Positions 51,874 to 60,910 of a stretch of 64,000 nucleotides of DNA are shown here, piece by piece. The DNA is from SKKC01 sp046542845 (lineage in GTDB: Bacteria > Spirochaetota > Spirochaetia > DSM-27196 > SKKC01). The stretch spans positions 1 to 64,000 of the forward strand of contig JBKHAN010000007.1 of assembly GCA_046542845.1 (NCBI GenBank), in the 5' to 3' direction. Position numbers and translations under genes: made by a program. The notes beneath the pieces were generated by a model. It saw nothing but the letters and a program-made list of their open reading frames with translations, made no database searches and had not been told where the DNA came from. Numbering within the stretch: position 1 is the stretch's first letter; every line of letters starts with the position of its first letter.

Positions 51874-52681
51874 CGAGACGGAAACGATGCGGCTTCAGGT
51901 GTATCTCGCACAAGCCGGACTGGGTTCACGCCGTTCATGTGAAAACCTTATAGACGAGCTCCGTGTAAGCGTTAACGGAGAAATGGTATCCCGGCATGGT
52001 GTACGTGTCAGCGACGAAGACGTTGTAAAAGTTGACGGGAAACAGGTCCACCGCACAAAGAAAAGCGTCTATCTGGCGCTTCATAAACCCCCGGGTTACC
52101 TGTGCGCACAGAGCGACCCCGAAGGACGCCCGCTCGCCGTTGAACTCGTACAGTCGCGCTACGGCATGCGCCTGTATACGGTTGGTCGACTCGACTTCAA
52201 TAGTTCCGGCCTGATATTTATGACAAACGACGGTGACTTTGCGCAGGCCGTATCTCATCCGTCGAACGAGGTCGAGAAGGAGTACATCGTACAGACCCGT
52301 AAACCGGTATCCGAAGAGTTTCTCGAAGCGTGCGTTCGGGGTTTGAACATCGAAGGTGTGCAGTACCGCTTCACGAACTGGGAACGGGCGGGCTCGAGAA
52401 GCATACGGGTCACGCTCCGGGAAGGAAAGAACCGCGAAATCAGGACCGTGTTTAACCATTACCGCTATGGTGTCAAACGTGTCCATCGCGTCAGAATCGG
52501 TCCCGTGAAACTGTTTCGTATGGCGCCGGGACGATTCCGACCCCTGACGCGTCAGGAGATTAACTGGTTTTTCAAGCAGGCGGGCGTGGCTCCTCCCGGG
52601 GACGCCCCGACGCCCGGGGAGAGCTCGGATAAAGCCCCGCGTAAAAAACAGGTACGTGTTCGCAGAGGGAAGACAACGTGA
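51860..52681 (+). CDS. rluB: rRNA pseudouridine synthase, RluB/RsuA family
   Basis: Makes pseudouridine in 23S rRNA (RluB) or a related rRNA. The 273 residues have an N-terminal S4 RNA-binding domain (LQVYLAQAGLGSRRSCENLI near 10-29) and the catalytic domain with LHKPPGYLCAQSD and the active-site segment YTVGRLDFNSSGLIFMTNDGD near 104-124. A basic tail ends the protein. The exact target site cannot be settled between RluB and RsuA-type enzymes; linkage with scpAB and cmk favours RluB. It overlaps scpB at the start and cmk at the end. Confidence 0.9.
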   Translation: MARNDETETMRLQVYLAQAGLGSRRSCENLIDELRVSVNGEMVSRHGVRVSDEDVVKVDGKQVHRTKKSVYLALHKPPGYLCAQSDPEGRPLAVELVQSRYGMRLYTVGRLDFNSSGLIFMTNDGDFAQAVSHPSNEVEKEYIVQTRKPVSEEFLEACVRGLNIEGVQYRFTNWERAGSRSIRVTLREGKNREIRTVFNHYRYGVKRVHRVRIGPVKLFRMAPGRFRPLTRQEINWFFKQAGVAPPGDAPTPGESSDKAPRKKQVRVRRGKTT

Positions 52682-53340
52682 TCGTGGCGATAGACGGACC
52701 GGCAGGAAGCGGTAAAAGCACAATCGCAGAGCGCTGTGCGCAGGAAGTCGGATTTGCCTACGTGAACTCGGGACGACTCTACCGGGCCGTCACCCTGTAT
52801 GCGCTGAAAAACGGCATAACCAGCGACGCGGACCGCATTGTACCCCTGCTTTCGGCAATCAGCATAGAAATCGCAGGATCCGACATCCTGTTGAACGGTC
52901 ATATCGTTTCCGACCGGTTGCACGACGACGAAGTCGACCGCTGGGTTCCTCAACATTCGTCCCTGCCCGAAGTACGCACCTACGTTAACACCAGGCTGCA
53001 CGACATAGCACGGCAGGGAAATGTCGTGGTCGAAGGTCGCGATATAGCGACCGTCGTGTTTCCCGACGCCGAGGTCAAAGTTTACCTGGACGCGTCCATC
53101 GAAGCACGGGCGCAGCGAAGATACCGGCAGGGGACGAGCGAACTGACCTATGAACAGATATACAGCTCCATCGAACAGCGCGACGAACTCGACCGGAACA
53201 AACAGATCGGACGGTTGAGACAATCCAAGGACGCGACATATATCGACACCTCGGACTTGACCATAGATAAAGTTTGTGACAAGGTATTGAGCATTATCCA
53301 CGGACATCTCGAATCTTCAGGAAAAGTACATAAAACATGA
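52678..53340 (+). CDS. cmk: Cytidylate kinase
   Basis: Phosphorylates CMP and dCMP. The 220 residues start with the P-loop IVAIDGPAGSGKSTIAERCA and contain YVNSGRLYRAVTLYAL near 25-40, VVEGRDIATVVFPDAEVKVYL near 117-137 and the Arg-rich RAQRRYRQ LID. The start is GTG 52678, overlapping the rluB stop as GTGA. The stop overlaps the rpsA start (ATGA). The cmk-rpsA pairing is common in bacteria. Confidence 0.95.
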   Translation: MIVAIDGPAGSGKSTIAERCAQEVGFAYVNSGRLYRAVTLYALKNGITSDADRIVPLLSAISIEIAGSDILLNGHIVSDRLHDDEVDRWVPQHSSLPEVRTYVNTRLHDIARQGNVVVEGRDIATVVFPDAEVKVYLDASIEARAQRRYRQGTSELTYEQIYSSIEQRDELDRNKQIGRLRQSKDATYIDTSDLTIDKVCDKVLSIIHGHLESSGKVHKT

Positions 53341-55043
53341 GCGATAGTCAGTCTAGTCAAGGCGCAGGCGCGCCGCTTCAGGAACAGCTTCAGGAACAAT
53401 ATCTCGACCACCTCGATCAGCTCGAAGAAGGGCAACTGGTCGAGGGCATAGTTATCGAGGTCGGACCCGAACAGGTCTTCGTCGACGTCGGATACAAGTC
53501 CGAAGGCAAGATCGATATTTCGGAGTTCAGAGAACTCCCGAAAGTCGGCGACAGCGTAGAAGTTGTGCTGGTAAACAAGGAATCCCGTTCAGGCGAAGTC
53601 ATTGTTTCCAAGAAGAAAGCAGACGAGCGGGTCTTCTGGAAGACCATGAAAGAGGCGGCGGCCGAGCATCGTGCGGTGCCGGGTCGGGTCAAGCGCGCCA
53701 TAAAGGGCGGATTCGAGATTGATCTCGGTCACGACGTGCGCGCATTCAATCCCATCTCAAAGATGGACCTTCATCGCATTAACAACCCCGAAGAATACGA
53801 GGGCATGGATACGTTCTTTTATATTGAACGTCTCTACAGCGACAACCGGGTTAATATTGTACTCAGCCGGCGCGACTGGCTCGAAGAGACCGTCGAGAAA
53901 AACCGAAACCAGTTTTTCGAGAATGTCAGCATAGGCGACGTCGTCGAAGGAACGATTAAAAGCTTCACCAGTTTTGGCGCTTTTGTTGATCTGGGTGGTT
54001 TTGACGGCCTGCTGCACATAAACGATATGAGCTGGGGACATGTCACGCGTCCCAAGGACTACGTCAAGAAAGGCGACAAGATCGAGCTGAAAGTGATCCG
54101 CATGGATCCCGAGGCGAAGAAGATAAATCTCTCGCTCAGACACATGACCGAGGATCCATGGTCCCAGTTCGAAGAGAAGTACGCAGAGGGCGACATTGTC
54201 GTTGGCCACGTAACGAAGCTCACCGAATTCGGGGCTTTCATTGAGCTCGAAGAAGGAATTGAAGGTCTCGCTCATATCTCCGAGCTTTCCTGGACACGAC
54301 GCATTAACCACCCGAAAGAAGTACTCGATGTCGATCAGGAAGTAGAGGTTAAAATACTCGCTTACGATCTTCAGGAAGGAAAGGTCAGTCTTGGTGTCAA
54401 GCAGGCAATGCCCAACCCATGGGATCACATCGAGCATATGTACCCGGAAGGCCTTCGCCTGATTCGTCCCATCAAAAAGCTCACGAACAGCGGAGCGTTT
54501 GTGGAACTCGAAGAAGGCATCGACGGATTTCTTCACGTGGACGATTTGAGCTGGACCAAGCGGTACAAGCATCCGAGTGCCATCCTTCAGGAAGGCGAAG
54601 AAATCGAATGCATGGTCATACGCAGCGATTCAAAGAATCGGAATGTGCGTTTAGGCATAAAGCAGCTCTCCGAAGACCCCTGGGACAGTCTAAAGAAAGC
54701 CTACCCCGAAAACACGGTCATCGAAGGCGAGGTAACGAATATTACCGATTTCGGCGTCTTCCTTCGAGTACAGGGCGGCATCGAAGGTCTTATTCACAAG
54801 GCGGCGCTTGTCGATCCGCGGCAGGAGTCCTACGAAGACGCGATCAAGAAGATCAAGGTCGGAGATTTCCTCCGGGCAGTGGTCGTAGAGCTGAATACTG
54901 CCAAGCAGAAACTCGGACTGTCTGTCAGGGAACTCGAGCGTCTCGAGCAGCGTCAGGAGCTCGACAAGTATATTCACGAGGACGACGACGACAGTGCGAC
55001 CATTACGCTCGGCGATATTCTGAAGGACAAAGACTCCAACTGA
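53337..55043 (+). CDS. rpsA: Ribosomal protein S1
   Basis: RNA-binding protein that brings mRNA to the 30S subunit. The 568 residues contain six S1 domains, the Gram-negative number. Repeats such as GDVVEGTIKSFTSFGAFVDL, GDIVVGHVTKLTEFGAFIEL and NTVIEGEVTNITDFGVFLRV start near residues 201, 285 and 458. It overlaps cmk by four bases (ATGA) and precedes the sigma-54 activator by 39 bases. Confidence 0.97.
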   Translation: MSDSQSSQGAGAPLQEQLQEQYLDHLDQLEEGQLVEGIVIEVGPEQVFVDVGYKSEGKIDISEFRELPKVGDSVEVVLVNKESRSGEVIVSKKKADERVFWKTMKEAAAEHRAVPGRVKRAIKGGFEIDLGHDVRAFNPISKMDLHRINNPEEYEGMDTFFYIERLYSDNRVNIVLSRRDWLEETVEKNRNQFFENVSIGDVVEGTIKSFTSFGAFVDLGGFDGLLHINDMSWGHVTRPKDYVKKGDKIELKVIRMDPEAKKINLSLRHMTEDPWSQFEEKYAEGDIVVGHVTKLTEFGAFIELEEGIEGLAHISELSWTRRINHPKEVLDVDQEVEVKILAYDLQEGKVSLGVKQAMPNPWDHIEHMYPEGLRLIRPIKKLTNSGAFVELEEGIDGFLHVDDLSWTKRYKHPSAILQEGEEIECMVIRSDSKNRNVRLGIKQLSEDPWDSLKKAYPENTVIEGEVTNITDFGVFLRVQGGIEGLIHKAALVDPRQESYEDAIKKIKVGDFLRAVVVELNTAKQKLGLSVRELERLEQRQELDKYIHEDDDDSATITLGDILKDKDSN

Positions 55044-55082
55044 CAAACGGTTATAAGGCGTGCGGAGTCGTGGAAGCCACAC

Positions 55083-56594
55083 ATGCTCTCAGAAAACGTT
55101 GATCTTCGACGGCTGGACACGCTTATAGAGATTAACACTCTCATAAACAGTGACTACAGCGACCCGAACGCACTGCTCACACGCATAGTCGAATCTGCAA
55201 CTCGTCTTACCGAGGGTGAGGCGAGTTCCCTCCTGCTCATTAATCCCGACGACAACAAGCTCTACTTTGAGGTTGCTCTTGGTTCCAAAGGAACCGAAGT
55301 TCAGCGTTTCAGTCTGAATAAAGGGGAAGGGATCGCGGGCTGGGTGGTCGACAAGAATCGCAGCCTCATCGTAAACGACGTCGAGTCCGATACGCGGTTT
55401 TTTTCCAACATAAGCAAGGCAATAGGTTTTTCGACTCGGAACATACTCGCTGCACCCATGCGCATCCGTGAAAGCTGCGTCGGTGTACTCGAGATCCTGA
55501 ACAAAAAGGATGGCAAGAACTTCACCGAAAGTGATCTGTGGTGGCTCGAGATTTTTGCGAACCAGGCTGCCCTGGCCATACAGAACGCGAGATCCTTTCA
55601 AAAAGCCCGAGATCAGATTGATTTTCTGAGCGAGCAGGTGCAGGAATCCCAGGGATACCACACCTTCGTCGCGGAGAGTCCCGCGATGCTTGAGAAACTC
55701 GATCTGGTAAAGCGCGTCGCCCCGACTGACTCGTCGGTATTGATACTCGGCGAAAGTGGCGTCGGCAAAGAACTCTTCGCGGAGCAGCTTCATTTAAACT
55801 CCCGGCGCGCCGACCGCCCGTTTGTACGGGTGAACTGCGCCGCTCTTCCGGAGTCGCTGCTCGAAAGTGAACTGTTCGGCCACGTAAAAGGTGCCTTTAC
55901 AGACGCGAATCGTGATCGGATCGGACGTTTTGAGCTCGCAGACGGCGGAACGATCTTTCTCGACGAAATAGGGGAGCTTCCCCTCGCTTTGCAGGCGAAG
56001 CTCCTGCGCGTGCTTCAGGAACGGACGTTTGAGAAGGTAGGTGCCAGTGAGCCGAAAAACGTCGACGTTCGTATCGTTGCCGCCACTAACCGCGACATCG
56101 AAGTTGAAGTGTCGGAAGGCAGATTTCGACGGGATTTATACTACCGCCTGAATGTGCTTCCACTGTATATCCCACCCCTCCGATCACGACCCGAGGACAT
56201 ACCGGGACTTGCACGATTTTTCCTGAAGCGCCTGAATCATGAGACCAAGAAGCAGATTCGCGGCTTTTCGAACGAGGCGATCGAGCAACTGCTCTCGTAT
56301 TCCTGGCCCGGCAACGTCCGCGAGCTCGAGAATGCCGTCGAGCGTGCGGTTGTGATAACTCGGGGCGATGAGATATCACCCGAGGATCTTGTCCTTCAGC
56401 GAAGCTCAAGCGACAGCACACGATATGCGGGAAACAGTCTGAAAGATGCGGTAAATTTATTTAAGAAACAGTATCTACGTGCTACTCTCGAACGGTGCGA
56501 CTGGAATCAAACTATTGCAGCAAAAGAACTTGGAATTCAACGGACGTATCTTTCCCGGCTCATTAAGGAGCTTGAAATATCGCGTTCAGATTGA
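55083..56594 (+). CDS. Sigma-54-dependent activator with GAF domain (GAFTDA variant)
   Basis: Predicted bacterial enhancer-binding protein of 503 residues. An N-terminal GAF domain spans about 10-170 and an AAA+ domain about 195-425, with Walker A LGESGVGKE, Walker B GGTIFLDEIGELPL and the arginine finger region FRRDLYYRLNVLPL. A Fis-type helix-turn-helix (DWNQTIAAKELGIQRTYLSR) lies near residues 477-496. The loop that contacts sigma-54 is normally GAFTGA; here it is GAFTDA, with Asp274 replacing Gly. The layout is NifA-like but nothing else indicates nitrogen control. It stands alone between rpsA and a TPR protein, and its ligand and targets are unknown. Confidence 0.9.
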   Translation: MLSENVDLRRLDTLIEINTLINSDYSDPNALLTRIVESATRLTEGEASSLLLINPDDNKLYFEVALGSKGTEVQRFSLNKGEGIAGWVVDKNRSLIVNDVESDTRFFSNISKAIGFSTRNILAAPMRIRESCVGVLEILNKKDGKNFTESDLWWLEIFANQAALAIQNARSFQKARDQIDFLSEQVQESQGYHTFVAESPAMLEKLDLVKRVAPTDSSVLILGESGVGKELFAEQLHLNSRRADRPFVRVNCAALPESLLESELFGHVKGAFTDANRDRIGRFELADGGTIFLDEIGELPLALQAKLLRVLQERTFEKVGASEPKNVDVRIVAATNRDIEVEVSEGRFRRDLYYRLNVLPLYIPPLRSRPEDIPGLARFFLKRLNHETKKQIRGFSNEAIEQLLSYSWPGNVRELENAVERAVVITRGDEISPEDLVLQRSSSDSTRYAGNSLKDAVNLFKKQYLRATLERCDWNQTIAAKELGIQRTYLSRLIKELEISRSD

Positions 56595-56627
56595 ACCACA
56601 TGATATTGATAGGAGTACATAATAATA

Positions 56628-57320
56628 ATGAAATCGACGGATGAACGAACGGCACGCGAGCGCTTTGTGGATGCACTCAGCGGCTTTCTGCAAAGGCAGC
56701 GAAAACCGATTCTCGCACTGACGGTCATTGTGCTTGCGGGCATTGCAGGCTTCGCGGTCTACGCAGAAATCAGAAACCATCGCGCAGAGGAGGCTCTGGT
56801 CCAGCTGGAGGACCTGCAGACCCGCGTGGATGAGCGACAGGGGCTTGAGGAAGACGAGAGGACGGAATTCGATGAGGACGTGCTCGGTGAGCTGAACGAT
56901 CTGATCGATCGCTACCCCGGAACGTATGCCGCACAACGATCCCTGTTTCTCAGCGGCATCCTTTATATGGAACAGGAGAACTTCGAAGCAGCTGCCGATT
57001 CTTTCGGACGTCTCGCCGACCGGTTTCCCGAGGGCCATCTCGCACTGATAGCCCGTGCAAACGAGGCGACTGCGCATGAAGAAAACTCCGAGCCCGAAGA
57101 GGCCATGGACGCCTACCGACAGCTCCTCTCGATGCGGCCTGATTCGAGTCCCCTGACTGCACGCGCGTTGTTCTCGCTTGGACGTCTCAGCGAACGTCAG
57201 TCCGGCGACGGCGACGACCCGAGAGATTACTATGAGCGCATTATAAACGAGTATCCGCAGAGTAACTGGACAACTCTGGCACGAAACAGACTCCTCGCGC
57301 TCTCTACGGCAGCACCGTAG
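56628..57320 (+). CDS. Membrane-anchored TPR protein (YfgM-like)
   Basis: The 230-residue protein has a charged N-terminus and one membrane helix near residues 26-46 (PILALTVIVLAGIAGFAVYA). About four TPR-like units follow that face the periplasm (AAQRSLFLSGILYMEQENFE, AEDSFGRLADRFPEGH-like segments and ALFSLGRLSERQSGDGDDPR). This is the architecture of YfgM and the Tol-Pal-type accessory proteins. An AGGAG lies 12 bases before the ATG. It is 41 bases before the cyclase gene, which may share its transcript. Confidence 0.78.
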   Translation: MKSTDERTARERFVDALSGFLQRQRKPILALTVIVLAGIAGFAVYAEIRNHRAEEALVQLEDLQTRVDERQGLEEDERTEFDEDVLGELNDLIDRYPGTYAAQRSLFLSGILYMEQENFEAAADSFGRLADRFPEGHLALIARANEATAHEENSEPEEAMDAYRQLLSMRPDSSPLTARALFSLGRLSERQSGDGDDPRDYYERIINEYPQSNWTTLARNRLLALSTAAP

Positions 57321-57361
57321 AGTCAGCACATCAGTCTGACACCGGTATGAAGGGGGAGACC

Positions 57362-59779
57362 ATGGCCGATCAAAAGACGCAGAGCAGGAAACGGAGATCC
57401 AGAACCTGGAAACGATTCCGGGAGACCCGGAATTTTGGCCCTTTGATCGGAGTTTTTGTATTTCTCGCACTACTCGTCTTCACGACTGTGTTTCCCGTCA
57501 TCCCCGATCGCCTTGAACTCTCCGTGGTGGATTTTAATTTCAACCTCCGACAGTTTACGGGAACCACGCGGCTGGAGGAGGGTGTCGTACTCGCCGAGCA
57601 GAATCCGGCTATCTCCCCCGATATACTGATTGTAGGTGTCGATTTCAACGCACTGCAGCGCTTCGGTAACTGGCCGTTTCCACGCGCGAGACACGCAGAC
57701 CTCGTGAACTCGTTCGCACGCATATCGGACCAGACTCAACGTGAAAACGCAGTCTTCCTCGACTTTTTCTTCATAGAACCTGTCGCGGAGGCTTTTAACG
57801 ACGCTCTGCTCGTAGACGCAATGATCGAGAACAGACGCGTGTTTCTCGAAACAGTGCTCGAGTCATCGCCACCTCCTTCGGGGCTGGAGAACGAACTCTT
57901 TGCACGACACGACGTTCTTTTTGACCGACAGGGTCGTTTCGGGACGATAGCCGGCGACTGGCAGGAGGTTCCCGGGAACGATGGACTTCAGCCGCCCCTG
58001 CAACCCTATGGAGCAGCGTCCGCAGGGTTTGGCCACGCGAATTTTTCCTCCGATATTGATGAGGTTTTTCGGCGTCAGGCACTCGTAGCCAAATCGTCGG
58101 AACTGCTCGGTTTTGTCTTTCTGGAAGACCTGGAGCCGGGCATAGAACTCATAGACGAGAGCGTTTTCGAGCGTCTCGCATGGGTGGATCGGTCCGGGCG
58201 CGAGCACCAGATTCGAATGCCGATCACTGAAGAGTCTCTCGCTTCACTGCGAGCCGAAATGGAAGCGGAAGCGCCGCCACGACGCGTAGAACTCGACGAC
58301 GGCACTGAAGACGACGTATTTCTGATCCGGGTCTACCGGGACGAGTTTGTGCCCTCGATCACGCTATCACTTGCCATGAATTACTGGAATCGGAGTCCGG
58401 AGGAGGTTGATGTTCATTTCGGTGAGCACATCCGGATTCCCGAGCCTCGCGTCTATAATCCCGAAACCGATAGCCTCGAACCGTATCGCATACTCGAACG
58501 CCCGGAACGACGGGATGAGGACGGTGAGATTGTTGAGGAAGCACGGTACCGGGACGTTCCCGAGATCCTTATCCCGATCGACGAACACGGAAACATGACC
58601 GTTAACTTTATGGGACCTCGGTCGAGTGCCACACGGGGCGAATACCAGACCTTTCCCGTGCGCAGCTACAGCGGATACGCGTCAAACCCACCAGGTGCCT
58701 TGAGTGAACGCTGGCCGCGGACACGGGCGGTGCCGAACAGCATTATCATGGTCGGAGCCTTCGCTCCCGGTATGGCGGCCGATGAGCTCACAACCCCTTA
58801 CGGCCTCATGTACGGTATAGAGGTGCATGCGAATGCGCTCAATACCATTCTTATGGACAACTTCCTGAGAAACGCACCGTCCTGGTTGAACACTCTGATT
58901 CTGTTCGCTGCGTCCGTGCTTATCGCGTTCGCCTCGTCACGGCTGCCGACGGGCTGGGCTCTTGGAATTCTGATCGTTGGCATACTCGGATTCTTTATCG
59001 TAAACAACCTGTATCTGTTCGATTCCGCCGGCATGATCGTCGATTTTGTTATCCCTGTTACCGGAGCCACGCTCAGCTTTCTCTCGGTAGTCGTATACCG
59101 GATTGCGACCGAAGAGCGGGACAAACGGCGCCTGCGGGAAATGTTCGGGAAGTACGTAAGCCCGCACGTCGTCAGCGATATTATGAACAATCCTCCCGAG
59201 CTCGGTGGAACGGATAAGGAACTCACCGTGATGTTCAGTGATATTCGGGGCTTCACGACCTTGTCGGAAAGCATGACGCCGCAGGAACTTGTAAATCATC
59301 TCAATCTGTATCTGACTGCGATGACTGATATAATTCTTGAGTACGAGGGAACCCTCGACAAGTACGTCGGCGACGAGATCATGTGCTTCTGGGGAGCTCC
59401 GATTCCACAGGAGGATCACGCGATTCGAGCGTGCCGATGCGCTCTGAAGCAGATGCAGGCCCTCGATCAGTTGAACGAGGGCTGGGAGCCTGAGCGGCGC
59501 ATCAACTTTGGAATAGGGATTAACTCCGGGATCATGACCGTTGGAAATATGGGGTCTCCCGGACGCCTTAACTATACGCTTATGGGAGACAACGTGAACC
59601 TCGGAGCACGGCTTGAAGGTACGAACAAGCAGTACCGGACAACCTGCATTATCAGCGAATACACCTACGGACTCGTTAAGGACAAGGTCATAGCCCGTGA
59701 GCTCGACAACATTCGGGTCAAAGGAAAAAACAAGCCTGTCCTTATCTACGAGCTCATCGATATGGCGGATGCTGTATAG
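57362..59779 (+). CDS. CHASE2-domain class III adenylate cyclase
   Basis: Membrane receptor cyclase of 805 residues. One N-terminal membrane helix is near 34-52. An extracytoplasmic CHASE2 sensor spans about 55-500 (DILIVGVDFNALQRFGNWPF and GAFAPGMAADELTTPYGLM). Three membrane helices lie near 505-580 and the cyclase catalytic domain near 610-800. The metal-binding aspartates are Asp627 (FSDIRGF) and Asp671 (KYVGDEIM). The purine-specifying pair is Lys667 and Thr739, which fits ATP rather than GTP, and the transition-state Asn746/Arg750 are present. So it should make cAMP in response to an unknown periplasmic signal. ATG 57362 has GGGGGAG at a short distance; ATG 57347 is less likely. The next gene, a lipoprotein, starts inside its 3' end. 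Confidence 0.93.
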   Translation: MADQKTQSRKRRSRTWKRFRETRNFGPLIGVFVFLALLVFTTVFPVIPDRLELSVVDFNFNLRQFTGTTRLEEGVVLAEQNPAISPDILIVGVDFNALQRFGNWPFPRARHADLVNSFARISDQTQRENAVFLDFFFIEPVAEAFNDALLVDAMIENRRVFLETVLESSPPPSGLENELFARHDVLFDRQGRFGTIAGDWQEVPGNDGLQPPLQPYGAASAGFGHANFSSDIDEVFRRQALVAKSSELLGFVFLEDLEPGIELIDESVFERLAWVDRSGREHQIRMPITEESLASLRAEMEAEAPPRRVELDDGTEDDVFLIRVYRDEFVPSITLSLAMNYWNRSPEEVDVHFGEHIRIPEPRVYNPETDSLEPYRILERPERRDEDGEIVEEARYRDVPEILIPIDEHGNMTVNFMGPRSSATRGEYQTFPVRSYSGYASNPPGALSERWPRTRAVPNSIIMVGAFAPGMAADELTTPYGLMYGIEVHANALNTILMDNFLRNAPSWLNTLILFAASVLIAFASSRLPTGWALGILIVGILGFFIVNNLYLFDSAGMIVDFVIPVTGATLSFLSVVVYRIATEERDKRRLREMFGKYVSPHVVSDIMNNPPELGGTDKELTVMFSDIRGFTTLSESMTPQELVNHLNLYLTAMTDIILEYEGTLDKYVGDEIMCFWGAPIPQEDHAIRACRCALKQMQALDQLNEGWEPERRINFGIGINSGIMTVGNMGSPGRLNYTLMGDNVNLGARLEGTNKQYRTTCIISEYTYGLVKDKVIARELDNIRVKGKNKPVLIYELIDMADAV

Positions 59780-60518
59780 GGGAGTGCGGGGCAGGGCGTC
59801 GGGCGTTCTCGTGCCGTCCACACTGTTCGTCGTGTGTATGATCGCCTCATGCGGACTTACTACGGGCGTGCGGGTCATATCACCTCCCGAACGCCGGTCA
59901 TCGACAATAAACTCGGTGGTCTTTGAACACGCGCTCCCGCAGAACGACGATGTCGGCTTTCAGGGATACGAGCTGTACTACAAGATTTACGGCAACAACC
60001 AGAGTGAAGCCCAGGAGGCCGATGAAAACGCGATCGAGGGCACGAGTGACCCATTCTCCGTGCTGAACGAGCGCGGGTTTCGTCGCTTTCAGCTGGAGGA
60101 CATCGATCGCGAGCGTCCGCCGGTGATCGCTCATGTGATACCACCGGTGGACGAGCCTGTGACGTTCTCACTCGATTTTCTACGCGCAACGGGTCCATCC
60201 CCTGAAAGCAATCCGGTCCTTCTGATAGAGCGCGGGGATGCTGATCCAGTCGAATACCGTCTGGTACGCACTATACAGGCAGCGCCGGGAGACTTCGGAT
60301 CCGAGGCGTCGCGTCGAGCGTTTAACGAGCCGGGAGAACCCCGTTGGCTTGTAGACGGCAGCGACGATGCCGCACCACACGCGGACGTGGATAGCGATTA
60401 CGACGGAATTTCGCAGGTGTCGATTCTGATCTATGCTATTGGACAAGCGCTTGATGTCAACACGCTTACGCCGATTCGCAGTCTCGATGCACTGCAGCTT
60501 ATAGAGATTGAGTTATAA
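59769..60518 (+). CDS. Predicted lipoprotein
   Basis: The 249-residue protein has a signal sequence ending in a lipobox, MIASCGL, with Cys28 as the expected lipidation site, so it is anchored in a membrane facing the periplasm or surface. The mature part is acidic and beta-rich, with Asn and Asp-rich turns, and has no known domain that I recognise. ATG 59769 lies within the end of the cyclase gene (11-base overlap), with a weak ribosome binding site. The context with a CHASE2 cyclase and a small membrane protein suggests a shared signal-related role, but this is inference. Confidence 0.78.
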   Translation: MLYRGVRGRASGVLVPSTLFVVCMIASCGLTTGVRVISPPERRSSTINSVVFEHALPQNDDVGFQGYELYYKIYGNNQSEAQEADENAIEGTSDPFSVLNERGFRRFQLEDIDRERPPVIAHVIPPVDEPVTFSLDFLRATGPSPESNPVLLIERGDADPVEYRLVRTIQAAPGDFGSEASRRAFNEPGEPRWLVDGSDDAAPHADVDSDYDGISQVSILIYAIGQALDVNTLTPIRSLDALQLIEIEL

Positions 60519-60532
60519 GGAAAGAACCTCGC

Positions 60533-60826
60533 ATGCCAACACAAATACTTTCAACAGCGCTTATATACCTCGCTTCAGGACTCTTTGTTGCGATTGTCTA
60601 CATGTACGTTTTCCGTGCATCCGTTCCCGGAGGTGTTACCGTCGCACTGTTTGTCGCGGTCACCGGATCATTTCTCGGTGGCGTCCTCGAAGTCGCTTTG
60701 CAGGACCTCATACAGAGTCTTCAGGATGTTGCCGGTGTAAATCTCTTTCCCGCGATACTAACCGCGACGGTGCTGCTGATCGCGTTCGGCGCAACGGGAA
60801 GACTGCGGAACGACGACCATGAATAG
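60533..60826 (+). CDS. Small three-helix membrane protein
   Basis: A 97-residue hydrophobic protein with membrane segments near 4-26, 33-53 and 70-88 and a short polar tail. The start has AAGGAAAG a suitable distance upstream. I do not recognise a family. It follows the lipoprotein gene by 14 bases and ends before the mazG promoter, so it belongs to the cyclase run. Confidence 0.72.
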   Translation: MPTQILSTALIYLASGLFVAIVYMYVFRASVPGGVTVALFVAVTGSFLGGVLEVALQDLIQSLQDVAGVNLFPAILTATVLLIAFGATGRLRNDDHE

Positions 60827-60837
60827 TACCATTACTT

Positions 60838-60867
60838 CTGATAATAAACATTCTGTCTACTTATAAT
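60838..60867 (+). promoter_or_regulatory. Sigma-70 promoter of mazG
   Basis: CTGATA (60838-60843) and a perfect TATAAT (60862-60867) are separated by 18 bases. The mazG ATG is 43 bases downstream and has AAAGGAA as ribosome binding site. Confidence 0.6.
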
Positions 60868-60910
60868 ACCACATGCAAACAAAGCACACGAATGAAAGGA
60901 ATTACCTTCC

